Below, one piece after another: positions 9,891 through 23,565 of a stretch of 64,000 nt of DNA. Below the pieces are notes generated by a model, which worked only from the letters and a program-made list of their open reading frames with translations, was not told the origin of the DNA and made no database searches. The stretch's first letter is position 1. Each line of letters opens with the position of its first letter. The position numbers and the translations under genes were made by a program. Source of the DNA: Ophthalmolycus amberensis (Eukaryota; Chordata; Actinopteri; Perciformes; Zoarcidae); the NCBI GenBank assembly GCA_024529925.1, contig JAFEUB010001103.1:649001-713000 (forward strand), read 5' to 3'.

Positions 9891-12800
9891 ATATCATATG
9901 GTTCAAGGGGTAAAAATCATGTCCTGTCCAGCTGGTACGGTTGAGCCCAGCATAGCGCAACAGTTTTAGAGCCCTCCCTGTCCTGTTATGTGATTCCTAA
10001 ACATCTGCACGCGACAAACGGTAAACATAGAGGTTTTTTTTACCGCTGCATACTACTTTCAGCCACTGCGTGTTTCTTGCGAGGCCTCGGTGGCAAGCTG
10101 CTAATGTAATCAGATGGTGTAAATGCTTGCACTTTGCAGCACAGGACCGAAGCAGACCTTTAGCACCGGGAAGCCTGTCATAATGAACTTCTGTATCCCC
10201 TGGGGAGTGAGTTAGCCGATAGGCCGATAGGTCATCTCTAAAGGGGTGGGCCCGCCCTTATAGGCATGTCTTTAAAGCTGTGTGTGTGTGTGTATGTGTT
10301 GCACACGTGTGTGTGTTGCACAGGGACATGAAACAGGCCGTATTGATCCCCGGCTCGTGAGAGAAGTCAGACTCAATGGGATTGATCTGTGCTAAGCTCT
10401 GTTTTCTCTGCATGGACACAGACAGGGGAGGAAGAGAGCTCAACACACTAATGCAGAAGAGAGAAGAATAACATCGCCCCCTCAGAAAGAAAGAAATGGA
10501 GAGTGGTATTTTTCCAAATAGAAATTCTTCATTACAGTAACTTCACAAGGTAGACCCATTGTCTGACTGCGCGCGGGGTTTCAAAAAGTAAGAGAAAATG
10601 GATCAATCCGGCATTAGTCTAAAAGAAGAAAATGTTTCAAGGCGCACAGAGAAAGCGTATCTTGTTCAAGCGGTAGAAAATGGAGGATTGATTGGCGGGA
10701 ACGCGCGGAAGACTGGAAGTCAGTGGAGTGTGCGCCGTCCGGACACACTCCGCTGCTGCAGCGAGCTGACCTCACACCAGGCGATAGCTGGTCGATACCA
10801 CAGTCCTCCGAAGCCTATCAGCTCCCTCGAAAAGCCCAGAGCCACAGATGCATCGTGGGAAGTGTGGTCACAGGAGACCAACAGTGTTGCAGCACCATAT
10901 GGACTGTGACACCATGGGAGGAGGAGGAGGAGGAGGGAGGGAGAGAAGCAGCAGATGAATGTGACGAGTTTTCTTCTTCTTTCAACCAGATATTCTTGTA
11001 ACTTGTACTTGAGAGAGTTGAGGGATTGAAACAATGTGTTCTCCCATTAGAGCAGCTTGTAGTTTACAGGCAAGATGGTCGGAGTCGACACCTTTTTTTT
11101 GTCTTCATCCGTGACCATACAAAATTGGACATAGGGGAGACGGACTCCCGATAACGTCCTTGTGCTTTACTGAATAGCCAGCAAACTGTTTGAAGTGGAG
11201 GTTTGATATCCGAACTGACCTGCGATATTAGTAATTCATGCGCTGGTGGGGCCACACTAGAAAATATGATTAACTTTGATTAAATTATAATGATGTTGTT
11301 CGTTGGCATTTACGCATCTCGCTGAGAAGTTTTGAGGTCATCCCGAGCTCTTCTCAGGAAGTAATATTGCTTTGGCGGTTATGTGCAGCACACACAATTC
11401 ACAGGTCCGCGGCGTGTCGATGCATACTGACTCGCCCTTATCCGGCTGTCATGTGTGAGACTAAAGAAAGGGGTAAGTCGTGCACAGGTGGGACTAAAGC
11501 ACCCAGGGAGCGTTGTGCACTCACACACGCACACAAACTCAAACGAGCTGTTGCTGAGTTAGTGGCTTATTGACTCGCCTGCAGCAAAGCTCGCACTCCA
11601 GAGACATTTATTCTTGATGATTTTGAGCTGATTTTCTATGCTCAGGCTTCATTATCCTGCACATGTGCGTGTGCAAATGCAGGCACGATGTACATTCTTG
11701 CAGGTCAATTTTTATCGCCGGCTGTTTTGGTCATTCTGAAAGATCATTTGAATTGAGTTGTGCCGTGCTAATTATTCGGAGTATGGCAGATGTCCTCAGG
11801 CTATGCCAAATCACAGATTCTGGGATGTGATTTTTGCACTCTAAGAACATTTTTCGTTAATTAGTCAAAACCATCTTTTCCATTATACAAACAGGTTTTA
11901 GAATAATAATAGGTATATTTCTACTTTTGCTACTATGTAAAAATCTTCGAGAAATAATGACTTTTCCCACTATATTTCTAGATGTGCACTGAAGTCCTGC
12001 TTGCAGCTTACTTTAGTTATACTGTAGTCTGGCTCCAAAGCTATCATTGCCTGTTGAAATAACTTACTTACTGCACATCATTATGCATGAAAAGCTTCAC
12101 TGGAATTTCAGTGTTTCCTCAAGCGTGAATTCAACTTAAAAAAGGCAACATCATCTCCCTTTGGAACCGTATTCGGAGTGTCTTTGGACTCTTTTTGGGA
12201 TGCTGTGTATTTGTGTTTTGCTGCTCTGTGCCTCCCGGGCAAGAAACATTTTCTGTGGACTTACCTCCCAGTCCATTAGGAGCTGATGTGAATGAACTTT
12301 ATTCAGGCCCGCCTCACGTCTACATGCGGCAAATGTATTCTCCTTCATCCAACATATTTGTCTTGCTCCAACAATTTTGACTTTCTTGGCCAAATTGTGG
12401 TCCAAGTTTGCACTTGCATCCAGATTTAGAAAAGAGTTCTATGTCTTCTGTGCTATATTTTCTGAATAAGACAAGGTATAGCATTATACGGACTGTTACA
12501 TCTGCATTTAGAGAGACGACAGACTTATTCTACCTCTGATTTTTTATACAGTTCAGGGTTAAAGTACTCAAGTGTGATGTTATTTGGTTGCTTGATTGGT
12601 CGACTGAGCCCACACCTCAGATTTGTCCATTAAATCAAATACGTCTGGTGTTGTGCACAATGACAGCTGTAAATTTCGAGTAAATCCTTTATTTATTTTT
12701 TGCAGTTTGTTCTCCGTATTTGAACACTAGCTGTCCCAAACGGCTCCTTGCAGATTTTTGATGAAGCGGGTTTGCTTGTGTTTTCCAGCAGACCCCCTGC

Positions 12801-15329
12801 TTTCACTGGATCTCAACTCCACTGTTTCCCCCATTACACCGTTATTACCTAGTCTGCTTGGATAAGCACAGCCAAACAGCGCATTTCTCTCCTCACCATA
12901 ACACGCAGCAGCGTGGAAAGCTCATTACAAGTGTTCACTATTTAACACCACAAAGCAACATATTTGCAAACATCACCGAGCCCAATAATGGTACGAGCCT
13001 CACTCTCAAATAACCAGAAATATCAGGGAGCGCCTTTCCTGCATGTTTGCTTGATGTCACATTTAAAAGTCTCAGTTTCATGTCATATTTTTTGGGCTGG
13101 CTCGTTTGTGCCGAATATGCAGGAATCCGCCGCTGAACAAATAATCCCGTGACTCACATACAAACCAATCATGCCAGGCTGAGCAGCGCGCAGAGGCCCA
13201 CTACACTTCCCTCCCTCCTGCTGCAGTCTCTCTTTGTTCGCCTGCACCTCTTTCACCCTTCTGTCTCTGATCTTTGCACCCATATTTTGCATCTTCTTGC
13301 CTTTTCTCGCACTCCTTCTCTGCGGCTCCTACTCGGCGCATCCCAGGGGTGTGTCGTCCCCGCAGGTCCACCTCTCGACAGGCAGGCATCATCACAGCCA
13401 CCGCGGTCCCTAGAAGCTTTGACCTTTCCTTTTTTTAGAAGGATCTAAATGAGCCCCTCTACATTCTGCTCTGCTGCTTTGCCCCTGAGGACGGGGAAAC
13501 CATGGAGAGCATCCACCACCCACCTGCCCGCCTCACTGCCTGGACAACACTTAACATCATTTGCTGTCCTAACCTAATTCTGTCTCCAAATCTCTCACCG
13601 TCCTTTATGTCCCCTTGTGGTCTTCTGTCCCACCTTTCATACCCGCTTTCTCGACCTCGGTCTTCTCTTACCCTTGCTGTTCTCGTAGTGTTGCTTTACA
13701 TTTGTTATGTTGAGGCCCTCGCTGCAGCTCCGAGAATGAGCACACCGTGTGTTGGTTTTTGTGTTTTGATTCCACACTGGGCTTTGCCCGCCATCGGAGC
13801 TCCATAGACTTGACCTCTTATCGTCACAATTGCACTGAAATGAGTAATAACATAATCAGGCTGACATGCAGTGTAACCTCATTCATTGCATTCCCTTTTT
13901 TCTCCGTTGACTTCGATGTGACGAGTGACTGCAGTAGCCAATGATTGCTTTGTCCAAAAAGTCTGCCAAAGTCTGCCACTCGTATCCTGGCATGATTGCC
14001 TCCGCTGCCTCTATTCAAGACCGAATGGCAAGAAAAATGCACTGCTGGGTGGTCGGTGGGAGCCTGTGTGCCAGAGAAAGGAAATAGGCAGAGAATTTAC
14101 ATTCCCATTAAAATCAACGTAGCATGATAGTCAGATCGGCGGCCATTTTTATGCGTACCGTTGCCATCGCGGTCGTTGTAACGGACTAACTTCCGTAGAA
14201 ACATAACAGACTTTCTTCTAGTCACGGACTTACTGAAGTGTGGTTTTGCAGTAACTAAAACGTTGCAGTGTAGTAGTAATGTTACCAAGCATAGAGAGCC
14301 AGAGTACTTCCAAGTATCTGCAAGAACAGCAGCAGCAGCAGCCTCTCAGGGAAGCCTGTGCGGGAGTTTGTCCTTGTTGCTTCGCCGGTCGCTTCCTCTG
14401 CTCAGCCAGGGCTCCCGCACAATGTCGAGTTCGGGGGAATAGTGTGCACCTACCGCGTGTTACGCCTCCTGGTGAAGCTCATTGCTTGCAGCGGCTGGTG
14501 GCACCATGTGTCACAGAAGTAGTAGTGTGTCTGCAGCCCTCCACAGACATGTGACGAGGACTGCAGTGCATAGGGATTTGGACATTCGAAGTTGGGAGGA
14601 GTACAGGGAAGAAAAAAAAAAGAAAAATCCACATAAATAAGAAAATACATCATGTTCGTTTGGATGATTCTGTTTGTGAATGCATGCCGTCCATTGGGTC
14701 ACAGTCAACCTGGACCGAAGAGAGAACAAAGCAGCTGCACGCTTAAAAATAAATGGCGAGATTAAATGCAATCCCTCCCCCTCTTCCTCCGATCCCTCTT
14801 TATCTTTGTCTTCTCCCTGGCGTTTCCCTGCCTCTGCCAGCTGCTGGCACTCAAAAGCATCCTGCGTCTGCGGCAACAGAGAGCCGAGGAGTCGCTGAAG
14901 AATATCCTGGGGCCGACTCCTCCAATCCTCAGGGCGCTCCCTCTCACCCCAGCCCCGTAATCGCTCTTGCGGGTTTTTTGTGCATGGCCCCTATGCATGC
15001 AAGGGAGGTCTTTTAAAGGGCGACATAACTTCAGGTAACATCTGGTCCAGCATTGCTGCACTCGCAGACACACACTCAGGCTACTGTACATGTCACAAAG
15101 ATCCCAGTTTGCAGGCCGACATTGGCTCTTTTCCCTGCATCTTGGAGGAGCCTGTAAGAAAAAAGCGTTTGCTTGTGAAAGAGCGAATGAGTGACGAATA
15201 GTTGTTTTTGGGTAGAAGTAAAACGACTGGCAGTAAGTACAGGTCTGTCAGACCAGAGCACGCCTCAGCGTAGTTTGTCAAATCCTGCCCGTCCGATGAA
15301 AGCGCTAGCTATTAACACCGTTGCTGGCA

Positions 15330-15540
15330 GAGGTGCACGCACACGCGTGTAAACACTGGGTAACAAATGAGACGAATAATAGGAGGAGGCTGGGGGAAAT
15401 GCATGCTGAAGGGTGCCAGATATTTAGCACCGACGCTGGCCCCTCAATCGTGCACGTGCGCGCGCCGCACACGCGCACGTAACGGGTTACAAACGAGACA
15501 ATTAATTGACGGAGTCCGAGGAACTGCACGCCGGCATCTG
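15330..15540. repeat. Diverged two-copy duplication with alternating purine/pyrimidine tract
   Basis: The segment CACACGCGTGTAAACACTGG...AACAAATGAGACGAAT near 15340 resembles CACACGCGCACGTAACGG...ACAAACGAGACAATTAAT near 15467. The second copy carries TGCACGTGCGCGCGC, an alternating run prone to Z-DNA. Confidence 0.3.
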
Positions 15541-16492
15541 CAATTTTCTCAGAATAAAAATCATTCATCAGACAACGTACTGTGGGTTTTGTGAGAGTTG
15601 AGTTAATCTATGTTTACAATGTAACGACCCTCTTTGACTCGGCTTTGGCAGCTTTTGATAAATGAGGCAGATTGTAAATGTCAGCGATATCAAGTGTTGT
15701 TGTTTTTTTGGTTTTTTTTCCCCAACCCAGTCACTTGCTTCCCAGGCTGTAATTAAACATGTTCCCCAGCCACTTTATTTAAATGTGTGTGTACGTGTTT
15801 GCGCGAGTGGATGTATGACACACTGCTTGCACACCTGTATGGTTAGACTGCCGGCTATGTCCTTTGCTTTAGTGGAGAGAAAAAGAAATCAAAGCAATGC
15901 AAATGATTTTGCTTTCCAGCTGCCGCATCACGATAGCATTACCATGCAGATGAACTTGCACGAAGTGTGATGCGATAGATCCGGGGAGAAATGGTGGACG
16001 TGAGAAGGTGGAAGAATTCCATAGATATGTAGGCGGTGTGCTGTAATGATATACATAAATAACAAAGAGTGCCTCAACACAGAGTGGCTTTTCCTCCTCC
16101 GATAAGTCATATAACAAGACTACTTGGTATGGAAATGATTTGTGCTTATACCCATATAGGCCCAAATGTGCCCCTCAACGTCGATTCGTTTCTCCGTGAT
16201 TCGGTGACGTATTTATATCAAAATTGTAATTTTTCTGCCTGTTAACCAAGCAGCAGGTTTTCCTCTTTTGTCTGCCAGGAGTGATTAAATGTTTGCCGAG
16301 GGTGAAGCCAAGGTCTATCTGCGGCATGTCTGCGGACTGTGCCACAGGCTAGCTAGCTAGATTGGAACTTTGGTTTCACCTCAGCCAACAGTCACTCCGG
16401 AGCAGACCCGCTGCTGCTGCTGGGTGACCCCTAAGGTTTGCATAAGGAACGCTATGTGACCAAATGATCCGACTTCACTTCACAAAGAACCA

Positions 16493-16603
16493 CTCTAAAA
16501 GTTCAGTTCACACAGATTCAAATGAAGTAGTTCACGTTCACAATCACGAATTTTGAACTGAGTTCACGATCCCAAAGAACAAACTAGTTCACTTTCATTT
16601 CTT
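16493..16603. repeat. AGTTCA-rich repeat relic
   Basis: Several copies of AGTTCA/TGAACT words in about 110 bp (AAAGTTCAGTTCACA, TTTTGAACTGAGTTCACG, AAACTAGTTCAC) look like the end of a fish DNA transposon. Ends and duplications are not clear. Confidence 0.3.
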
Positions 16604-18880
16604 CTGTTTTAAAAAAAACAAAAGGGTGTGATGCTATGGTGTTTAATTATTTTCTAATATTTTCAGCATCCGACCCCTCACCGCCAGGCTCGGGGACAGC
16701 TTCACAACACAGGCCATGAAACGTTTAAACTCTTGAGCTCATCACTGTGAAACTTCACCATTATAATGTCACTTTACCGCCATATACTTTACATTTTATA
16801 CTATATTTACTGTATTTTATCTACACTTACATTATAGCCCTTTATTTGAACGTGCGCCACTTTATGTCTGAGATTTTAATTTAGCTTTTACTTGTGAGGT
16901 TTTCACATTGTTGAAGGGAGCCTGAGATTCAATCTTTCCATTGCCAACGACTGATCGTTGTAATTGCTCTACATATGATGGTAAAGATCTGGAAACTAAA
17001 AAAAGATATTGCTTGCAGCTCGCCGCTTCAAATCCCTTTTGTATACATTGCATAGTTTTTTTTAACATCAATGAGATTAGCCTAGATTCTGTGAATCCCA
17101 GAATAACGTTCTCATATCTCATTTCCCGTTGTATTAAATAACATATAGGGACGTGTTATTCAGAATGTTCATCAACTTATAATAACGCACATGTTCATAT
17201 ATAATATAAAATCGAATGACTTATTACTGCACACTGAAAAATATCCACATATAATGTGGCTCAACAGTGCAGCACTGGGGTTTCAATTGGCAATAATACA
17301 GTGTCTGCATTTACTTAAAGGCTGGGGTTATTCAGTATTCGTGACAATACTTAATTTCAAAAGTGACGTCAGAAGCAACGGCGAGGCACGTGTCCCAGGC
17401 TGGTCGACCTGCTCGTCCATGAGAGGTGTTTGCTTCACCTCTCAGTTACAAGACCTCCTCCAGAGTGCTCTGCGTCGTGTCACGTCCTGTCATGTCCTGT
17501 CCAACCCAGGCATGACATTTGTCGCCACCTATTTCTGGCCTCCTCATTAGGAGAGGCGCAAGGGCCCCCGTGGCTCAGGCGGGAGCCAAGCGAACGGATG
17601 TTGTCTGGGAGGTGTCGTAAGTGTTTGACCATGACGCTCCTACACACGTGCTGTGCGTGTGTGTAGGAAATGGATTGTCGATAATCAACGCCGAGCCCTA
17701 CGAGGCCCCGTCATCCTGTCACGACATGCCAGTCACACAGCGGAGGTAACGTTGAACATATCTCTGCCACTGCCGCTCACTCACTGCGTACAGCGAGGAG
17801 GCAACACGCGAGTTGTAAAGAAGATGTAACGGCGGCGTTTAATGAAACGCAAAATAAATTAACATCCCGATCCAAATCTGATCACACAGTGATTTCACCG
17901 TTTCCAAGCACACAACGTGATTTTCTTCTCTTTTTTTTCTCAACAACCGTACCTTGACTCTCCGACATGCCCATTAAAATAAATGGATGTGTCAGTGTTT
18001 GAAGTGATAGTGTGCGCGCTAACGCTTTGTTTACTTGTTGAAGCATAAATGCACATATTTAGTTTGCAGATGTCAAGATGAGACATTTTAATCTTGACAG
18101 CGTCGTCTGCTGCAAACCACTTTGTTTTTTAATCCCGGCAAAGAGGAGTGACGAATAATCTCCCTTTTGAGGGATGAAGCCGTTTATCTGGTGGTCATGA
18201 GAGTGATGGCTGAGATAAGATGTTCAGGCAAAGACAACAGAAAGACTTCGACAGTAATACCCGTAAACCCTTTCATACTACAGATAAGGGTTTACAGGTT
18301 GATTAGAGAGAGGGAAGAACACACAGAAAACAATCTTTTTATCACTATTATTATTATAAGGATTATTGTTGTTCTTAAAAGCTAACAAACCCATTACATG
18401 TTTGACCATATGAGTCGCAGACATTTTGTATTTGCGAGAATATTAGAACTGAGAATTCTGCAAAAACCCCAACAGTATAACAACCCTTTTTACTGCTGAA
18501 ATGCTTTATTTCTACTATGTCTGTCTGAGGCATATGCATTGTGGCTAAGGTTAGTGAAACATTGTAGTGATAGCAAATGAACTAGAACTACGCGTAGGCA
18601 GCTAAAACACACTCTGGGGCAGCAAGCTGTAAACACAACATTGACATATCATGGCCTCAATATGTTACGTTCAAGATGTTCAAAATGTGACGATGAAGAT
18701 GTAAACAAACTGCCTACTCGCAGCCTTAGCATTCACGGTCAAGTCAGCTTTGTTTTGGTCTTCACCCGTCCTGAGGGACATTATCTGTCTGTAGAGAGAA
18801 ATAAGAATTTGGGGTGTAAAAAAATACTTATTATCATGGAAACCCTGATTTGTGAAGACGTTCGTTCTCCGCTGCTGCGA

Positions 18881-18883
18881 TGT

Positions 18884-18916
<33 letters not shown>
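18881..18916. repeat. (TG)n(AG)n microsatellite
   Basis: TG repeat running into a short GA repeat. Confidence 0.93.
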
Positions 18917-19436
18917 TAATAACAGTGGCTTATCACCCAGGTGTCTGTCTGAGCTCCTTCTCTCCGTCGTTTTCTTTTTTTCCCTCCGTCACTCTCCCCC
19001 CTGCAGACACTGTTGACCATGACTGAGGATTGCGTCACTCCTCACCACCTCCTCTCCCCTTTTTCATCATCTTATGCCTCGCTCTCTGTTTTACTCTCTA
19101 TTTTTTCCCCCTTATCAACTCAAGGGGAAGCCCATTGGTCTCCCCTTTCACACAGCGTAGCCTGCGGATCGTCCTTCATTGCTTCGACAGACAACGAATA
19201 TAATGACCACTGTCTTTCAAAACTCGTGAATTCACATGTTTTCTCACTCAAAACTCCAGCCGCTGTCTCCGGACCGTGTCCGCGGTACATTTTGCACGTG
19301 TTTACATCCTTTATTCTCTTCTAATTTCTTGCTATCTACACAAAGAGGGGAGCACTTGATTTACATAAGCATGGGCAGAGATGTACAAGTGTCTGGTGGA
19401 GGATGAATAGTGGCAGTGAGAGTGAGAGGAGAACGT

Positions 19437-19441
<5 letters not shown>

Positions 19442-19491
<50 letters not shown>
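19442..19491. repeat. (TG)n microsatellite
   Basis: Pure TG repeat of 50 bp. Confidence 0.95.
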
Positions 19492-19492
<1 letters not shown>

Positions 19493-19624
19493 CGAGATGA
19501 CAGAGAGGAAGGCCATCTGTACTGTAGTCTCCGATGAGCTTAGAGCTTGCCATTATCCCTGTATCGCCAGTCGACGTCCTTCACACACAGCGTGTAATTT
19601 AGTTTTTGTATTCCAGCCAGATAA

Positions 19625-19660
19625 GATGAGGCAAAATAAGACTTTATTGATCCCCAAGTA
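19625..19660 (-). repeat. LINE 3'-tail-like fragment
   Basis: GACTTTATTGATCCCCAAG resembles the reverse complement of the 3' end common to fish Rex/RTE-type LINEs (GATCAATAAAG). Only the tail is recognisable. Confidence 0.35.
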
Positions 19661-20866
19661 ATAGCAGGGCGGAGGTAAAGAGGTAAAGAATACTGAACCG
19701 TTTCAATGAAATACATAAAGAACTAAATGATCAAAGTAAAGAGTGGTACATGTTAAATATTTTTGGTAGATTTATAGCATTTTCGATATGAGATTCTGTT
19801 CCATTTTTCCTGCGTGTGAAGTTTTGAAATAGTGAGGTCTACTAACATGAAATATGTGTGACAATTAAAAAAAACAAAAAAAAGGTACTGTTCCCCATCT
19901 TGTCTTCAGTTTTACAATCCAACTCTCCTTCGCTGTCCTTTATTTTTTAATCGCGCACTGAGCAGCTCAATGATTTTTTTTTTTAAATGCGTTTCGTCTC
20001 GTGCTGAGCGACTCGGAGGGGAAACAGCGCGGCAGATTATGGGAGACGCAGGAGAGCAACTGGAGTTGGGATTTGATCGCAGCAGAGCGGGAATAAAGTT
20101 GCATCCTAACAACTAAATATATTGTCTCTACTTTGTCCTTTCCATCATTTCCCTGATTCTTTCTTCCTCCTGAATCTGTCGAAACATTTCTTCACTTATA
20201 TGCTCTCCATTATTGGGAGGGAATTTAAATGTATATTTTATTGCTCCGTAATTCACAGAAAAGAAAACGCAAAAGAGAAATTCATTTGTTCAGGGATACT
20301 AAAGTGCTGCGCAGATGACTTCCGAATTGGATGCAAATGAAAATGGAAAATCTTTTTTTAAATGACACATTTTGCCTGCTATTAGCCACACATTTTAGCG
20401 CTTTCTTCGCTGTGACAAAGAAAATAAGGCTTTTACTGTTATTAACAGTAATTTCAGCCATTTGAAAGGGATTGCTGGGGGAACCTGCCGTGCCCAGATG
20501 CGTGTGCTTCCTGATTTTGATGCGTCCTCCGCCCGGGAGGAAAATCAGTTCACTAGTTCAGCACTTCAGGACAAATCAGAAATTGTTTGGAGGTGCCAGC
20601 TTGCTCAAAAGCTGAAAATGGCATGTCCAAGGGTGGCCCTCAGTGCAAACTATCGGGTCTGGAAAAAGCAACATAATTGCTCACTTTTTGCCCGTTTCAT
20701 ATCCTGTACAGAATTACCCGGTGGAGGGAGGGGAAAGGCAACCAGCATAATGCAGAGTCCTGCTGCCTATACTTTGCCTGTCAAACTGCTAACAAGCACA
20801 AATGATTTTTTAATGATAGGCCCCTCTATCCCACAAAGCTGTCTACCCACAAACGCTCATTCCCGT

Positions 20867-20867
<1 letters not shown>

Positions 20868-20902
<35 letters not shown>
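20868..20902. repeat. (CA)n microsatellite
   Basis: Pure CA repeat. Confidence 0.95.
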
Positions 20903-20903
<1 letters not shown>

Positions 20904-22502
20904 GCAACGTTCGTTCGCTCCCACACACATATCCATAATGACTTTTATCAAGGGAAGTACATGCGGTTTTAATGGATCACTGCAAATGCCATTCCCACTC
21001 ATACTGTTGTACTCCAGTTCCAACGAGATGCTTCTCTGTCCCCTGTGTCACTTCTTTTTTTCTTTTTTTTTCGAGACGCATGAATACTCGAAATATGCAT
21101 GAAGGTACAGGAAACCGAAGTCCCCGCTGAGCTGATAAACAAGTAGAACTGCAGCCACAAGCACGTAATGTTTGAAACAAATGACGGGTCTTTGTAAACC
21201 AGCGTCAATATGTAGTATTCAGTGTGGTCTGGAAGTTGTAGCTTAGTGAAGCTCCCCTAACCTCAGCTCAGATTAGAAAAACGCCTCCATGTGTCGTTCC
21301 AGGGGGGCACGGGACAGATGGCGTATCTTGCCGTTCCACTTGGAGGAGTTGTGAGGTGGCCGGGTTTTTTCCAGCCACCTCACAAGTGGCTTTTACTCAC
21401 TTGTTAGTTAGGCCTCTGTTCCATTTCTTCTTGTTACTCCTATTTCACTTAATAGAGCCCCATTTTCATTTCAATTTGATTCAGCATACACTGATTGAGT
21501 CCCATCTTGTACATCTCATCTTTCCATGCAGGCCAGAAATTGCATTCTATCGTGTAGAGCGTGTTACTTAGTGTCTAGTAGCCCCAATTCTCTCTCTCTC
21601 TCCCTCTTTCTTTTTCTCACATACACACACATTTCACACTGTTTTACTGCCTTGGTTTCCCTTTCTGAAGCTCTGCCTTTCGGTCCAGTGGGAAAAGTAC
21701 TCAAGGATGCATTCCATAATCATTTTTCTTTTCTTGTATCAATTAATGTAGTCCTACTTTCATTTGAATTAGATTCAGCTGGATGGAGGCTTTTCGTGTC
21801 CGCTGAAATTTCGGTAACATTCTACGAAATGTGTTTCTTTTCTGTTTTGTGCTGAAACGACAGACAAGATGCAGATGCGCGCGCAGCCCAGGGCAGCTGC
21901 GGAAGCTGCCTCAAGGCCTCGAAACAGCCATTAATGCGCATTATAAGCTCAACAACGGCACCGAGAGGAAAAAAGCATTGATCTGATGAGAATGCGGCAC
22001 CTTATTTGGCCCCCACATCTGTCGTAGCGCCATGCTACGTGCGATTGGTTTTGGATTTGCGGAATAACTGAGATATATTTTCATGTCTGCTTCAAGCTGT
22101 CGTGCCGATCAATCTCTCTCTGAGCACATGTAGATTGGCTGCACCCACTGCTCGCGGTGATAAGGGGTGATTGGATTTTGCATATGTAATCACTGGTTAT
22201 GGCATGTTAATTGCACGGAGCGGTGGCATGTGGGATGTAACATTAGATATGAGCGAACACACATACACCCACGCGCACACACACCCACACACACACTTTG
22301 ATGTTGTGCAACTGCTTCCATGTCGTGTTTTGTTTAGACTGGAGGACGTGTTCGTGTCCCAATTATTGTCATTGTCGTTGAATGGGATGATAATCGTCAC
22401 TGTGATTGTGGAGCAGACCGCTCTCCCCGAGCGAGCAGTCTGGGGTTTTCGGGATGCTTTTGCTCGCTGATGTTAAGGAACCCATGTGCTCTACTCTCTC
22501 AG

Positions 22503-22547
22503 GCCTGCTGGAGTTCTCGCCCGTCCTCCTGCGATACTTCATCTCAG
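22503..22547 (+). other. Weak candidate 45-nt exon between tenm2 coding exons 1 and 2
   Basis: The stretch follows ctctactctctcag and precedes gtatgg. It is 45 nt and, entered in phase 1, has no stop and exits in phase 1, giving GLLEFSPVLLRYFIS. The peptide is hydrophobic and not recognised, and the splice sites are ordinary. It may be a chance match; a short fish-specific cassette is possible. Confidence 0.2.
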
Positions 22548-22714
22548 GTATGGGTTCACTAACTAGAGTTAGAAACAGTAGTGCTGTAGTGTGGAACGTC
22601 AACACGTCGTAAGAGTCCCCTGTGTCACGTATAGTAAAGACGTTTCCCTTTGTCATCCTTTGTGATTAATAAGAGGGAAGGACAAAGAAGCGAAGAGGAC
22701 GAGGAACGGTAATA

Positions 22715-22752
22715 CCCCCCCCCCCTCCCCCCTCCCCCCTCCCCCCTCCCCC
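22715..22752. repeat. C-tract array (CCCCCCT)n
   Basis: Runs of five or six or more C separated by single T, five runs in 38 bp. The opposite strand has G runs able to form a G-quadruplex. Confidence 0.9.
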
Positions 22753-23018
22753 GACGCCTTGCAGTGCTTGGATGCTTGGGCGAGCGTTAGGCGAGAAGCT
22801 AAATCCACCTGTGGAGCTATTGGCGTGCCTCTTCCTCTCTAGTCCAGCCCATCTGTTCGTCTGAGTAGAAGTACAGAGCCTGTCACCACTTTCCTCCGGG
22901 CTAAGTTTCCTCCCAGGCCCTCACTCTCCTCATTACTGTCCGGCGTGACTCTCAAGTTTTTCAGCGAGGCTGTGAAGAGGAGCCGTGAAGATCCAGCAGA
23001 CGATTTTCATCTGCTTAA

Positions 23019-23021
<3 letters not shown>

Positions 23022-23104
<83 letters not shown>

Positions 23105-23157
23105 GGTCTCTCTCTTTCTCTCTCTCTCTCTCTTTCTCTCTTTCTCTCTCTCTCTCT
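23022..23157. repeat. (CT)n microsatellite with TT and GG interruptions
   Basis: CT repeat of 136 bp with CTTC, TTTC and TCGG interruptions. Confidence 0.95.
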
Positions 23158-23404
23158 GTTTGATTGCGTCCGTACGCCTGATGAGTAACAGTTGACCCAG
23201 TCACACAGCTGCGTGATTCCCGGCGCACTGATTCATCCCGTGTGCCGCCACGAGGCCGCCATCTCTCCGCTCGCCTCTCCGCTCGCCCCTCCACTCGCCC
23301 CTCCCTCACAAACCGCTAATGAAGTGAATCACAACTGTTTTTCCCCCGATCCCTTTACCCCAACAGCTGATGGTGAGCGATTGCATCCACAATACTCTTT
23401 TAAT

Positions 23405-23560
23405 TAGTATAGAGAATAAATTGGTTGAGCATGCCTTTTTCCTTAATTGCTTTTTCCTCAGCTTGGATTTAATTGGGCTGCAGCACTGTTTATTGATCTC
23501 CTTTGATGAGCTTTAATTTGGATAATTTTATATATTTATTTTGGAAGTGACGAGTCGGTT
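23405..23560. promoter_or_regulatory. Candidate regulatory block with homeobox and TCF-like sites
   Basis: An AT-rich, non-repeat stretch with TTTAATTG, CTTTGATG (23501) and TTTAATTTG words, immediately left of the CpG-rich block. The CTTTGAT core matches TCF/LEF sites. Conservation is unknown. Confidence 0.2.
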
Positions 23561-23565
23561 TGTCT

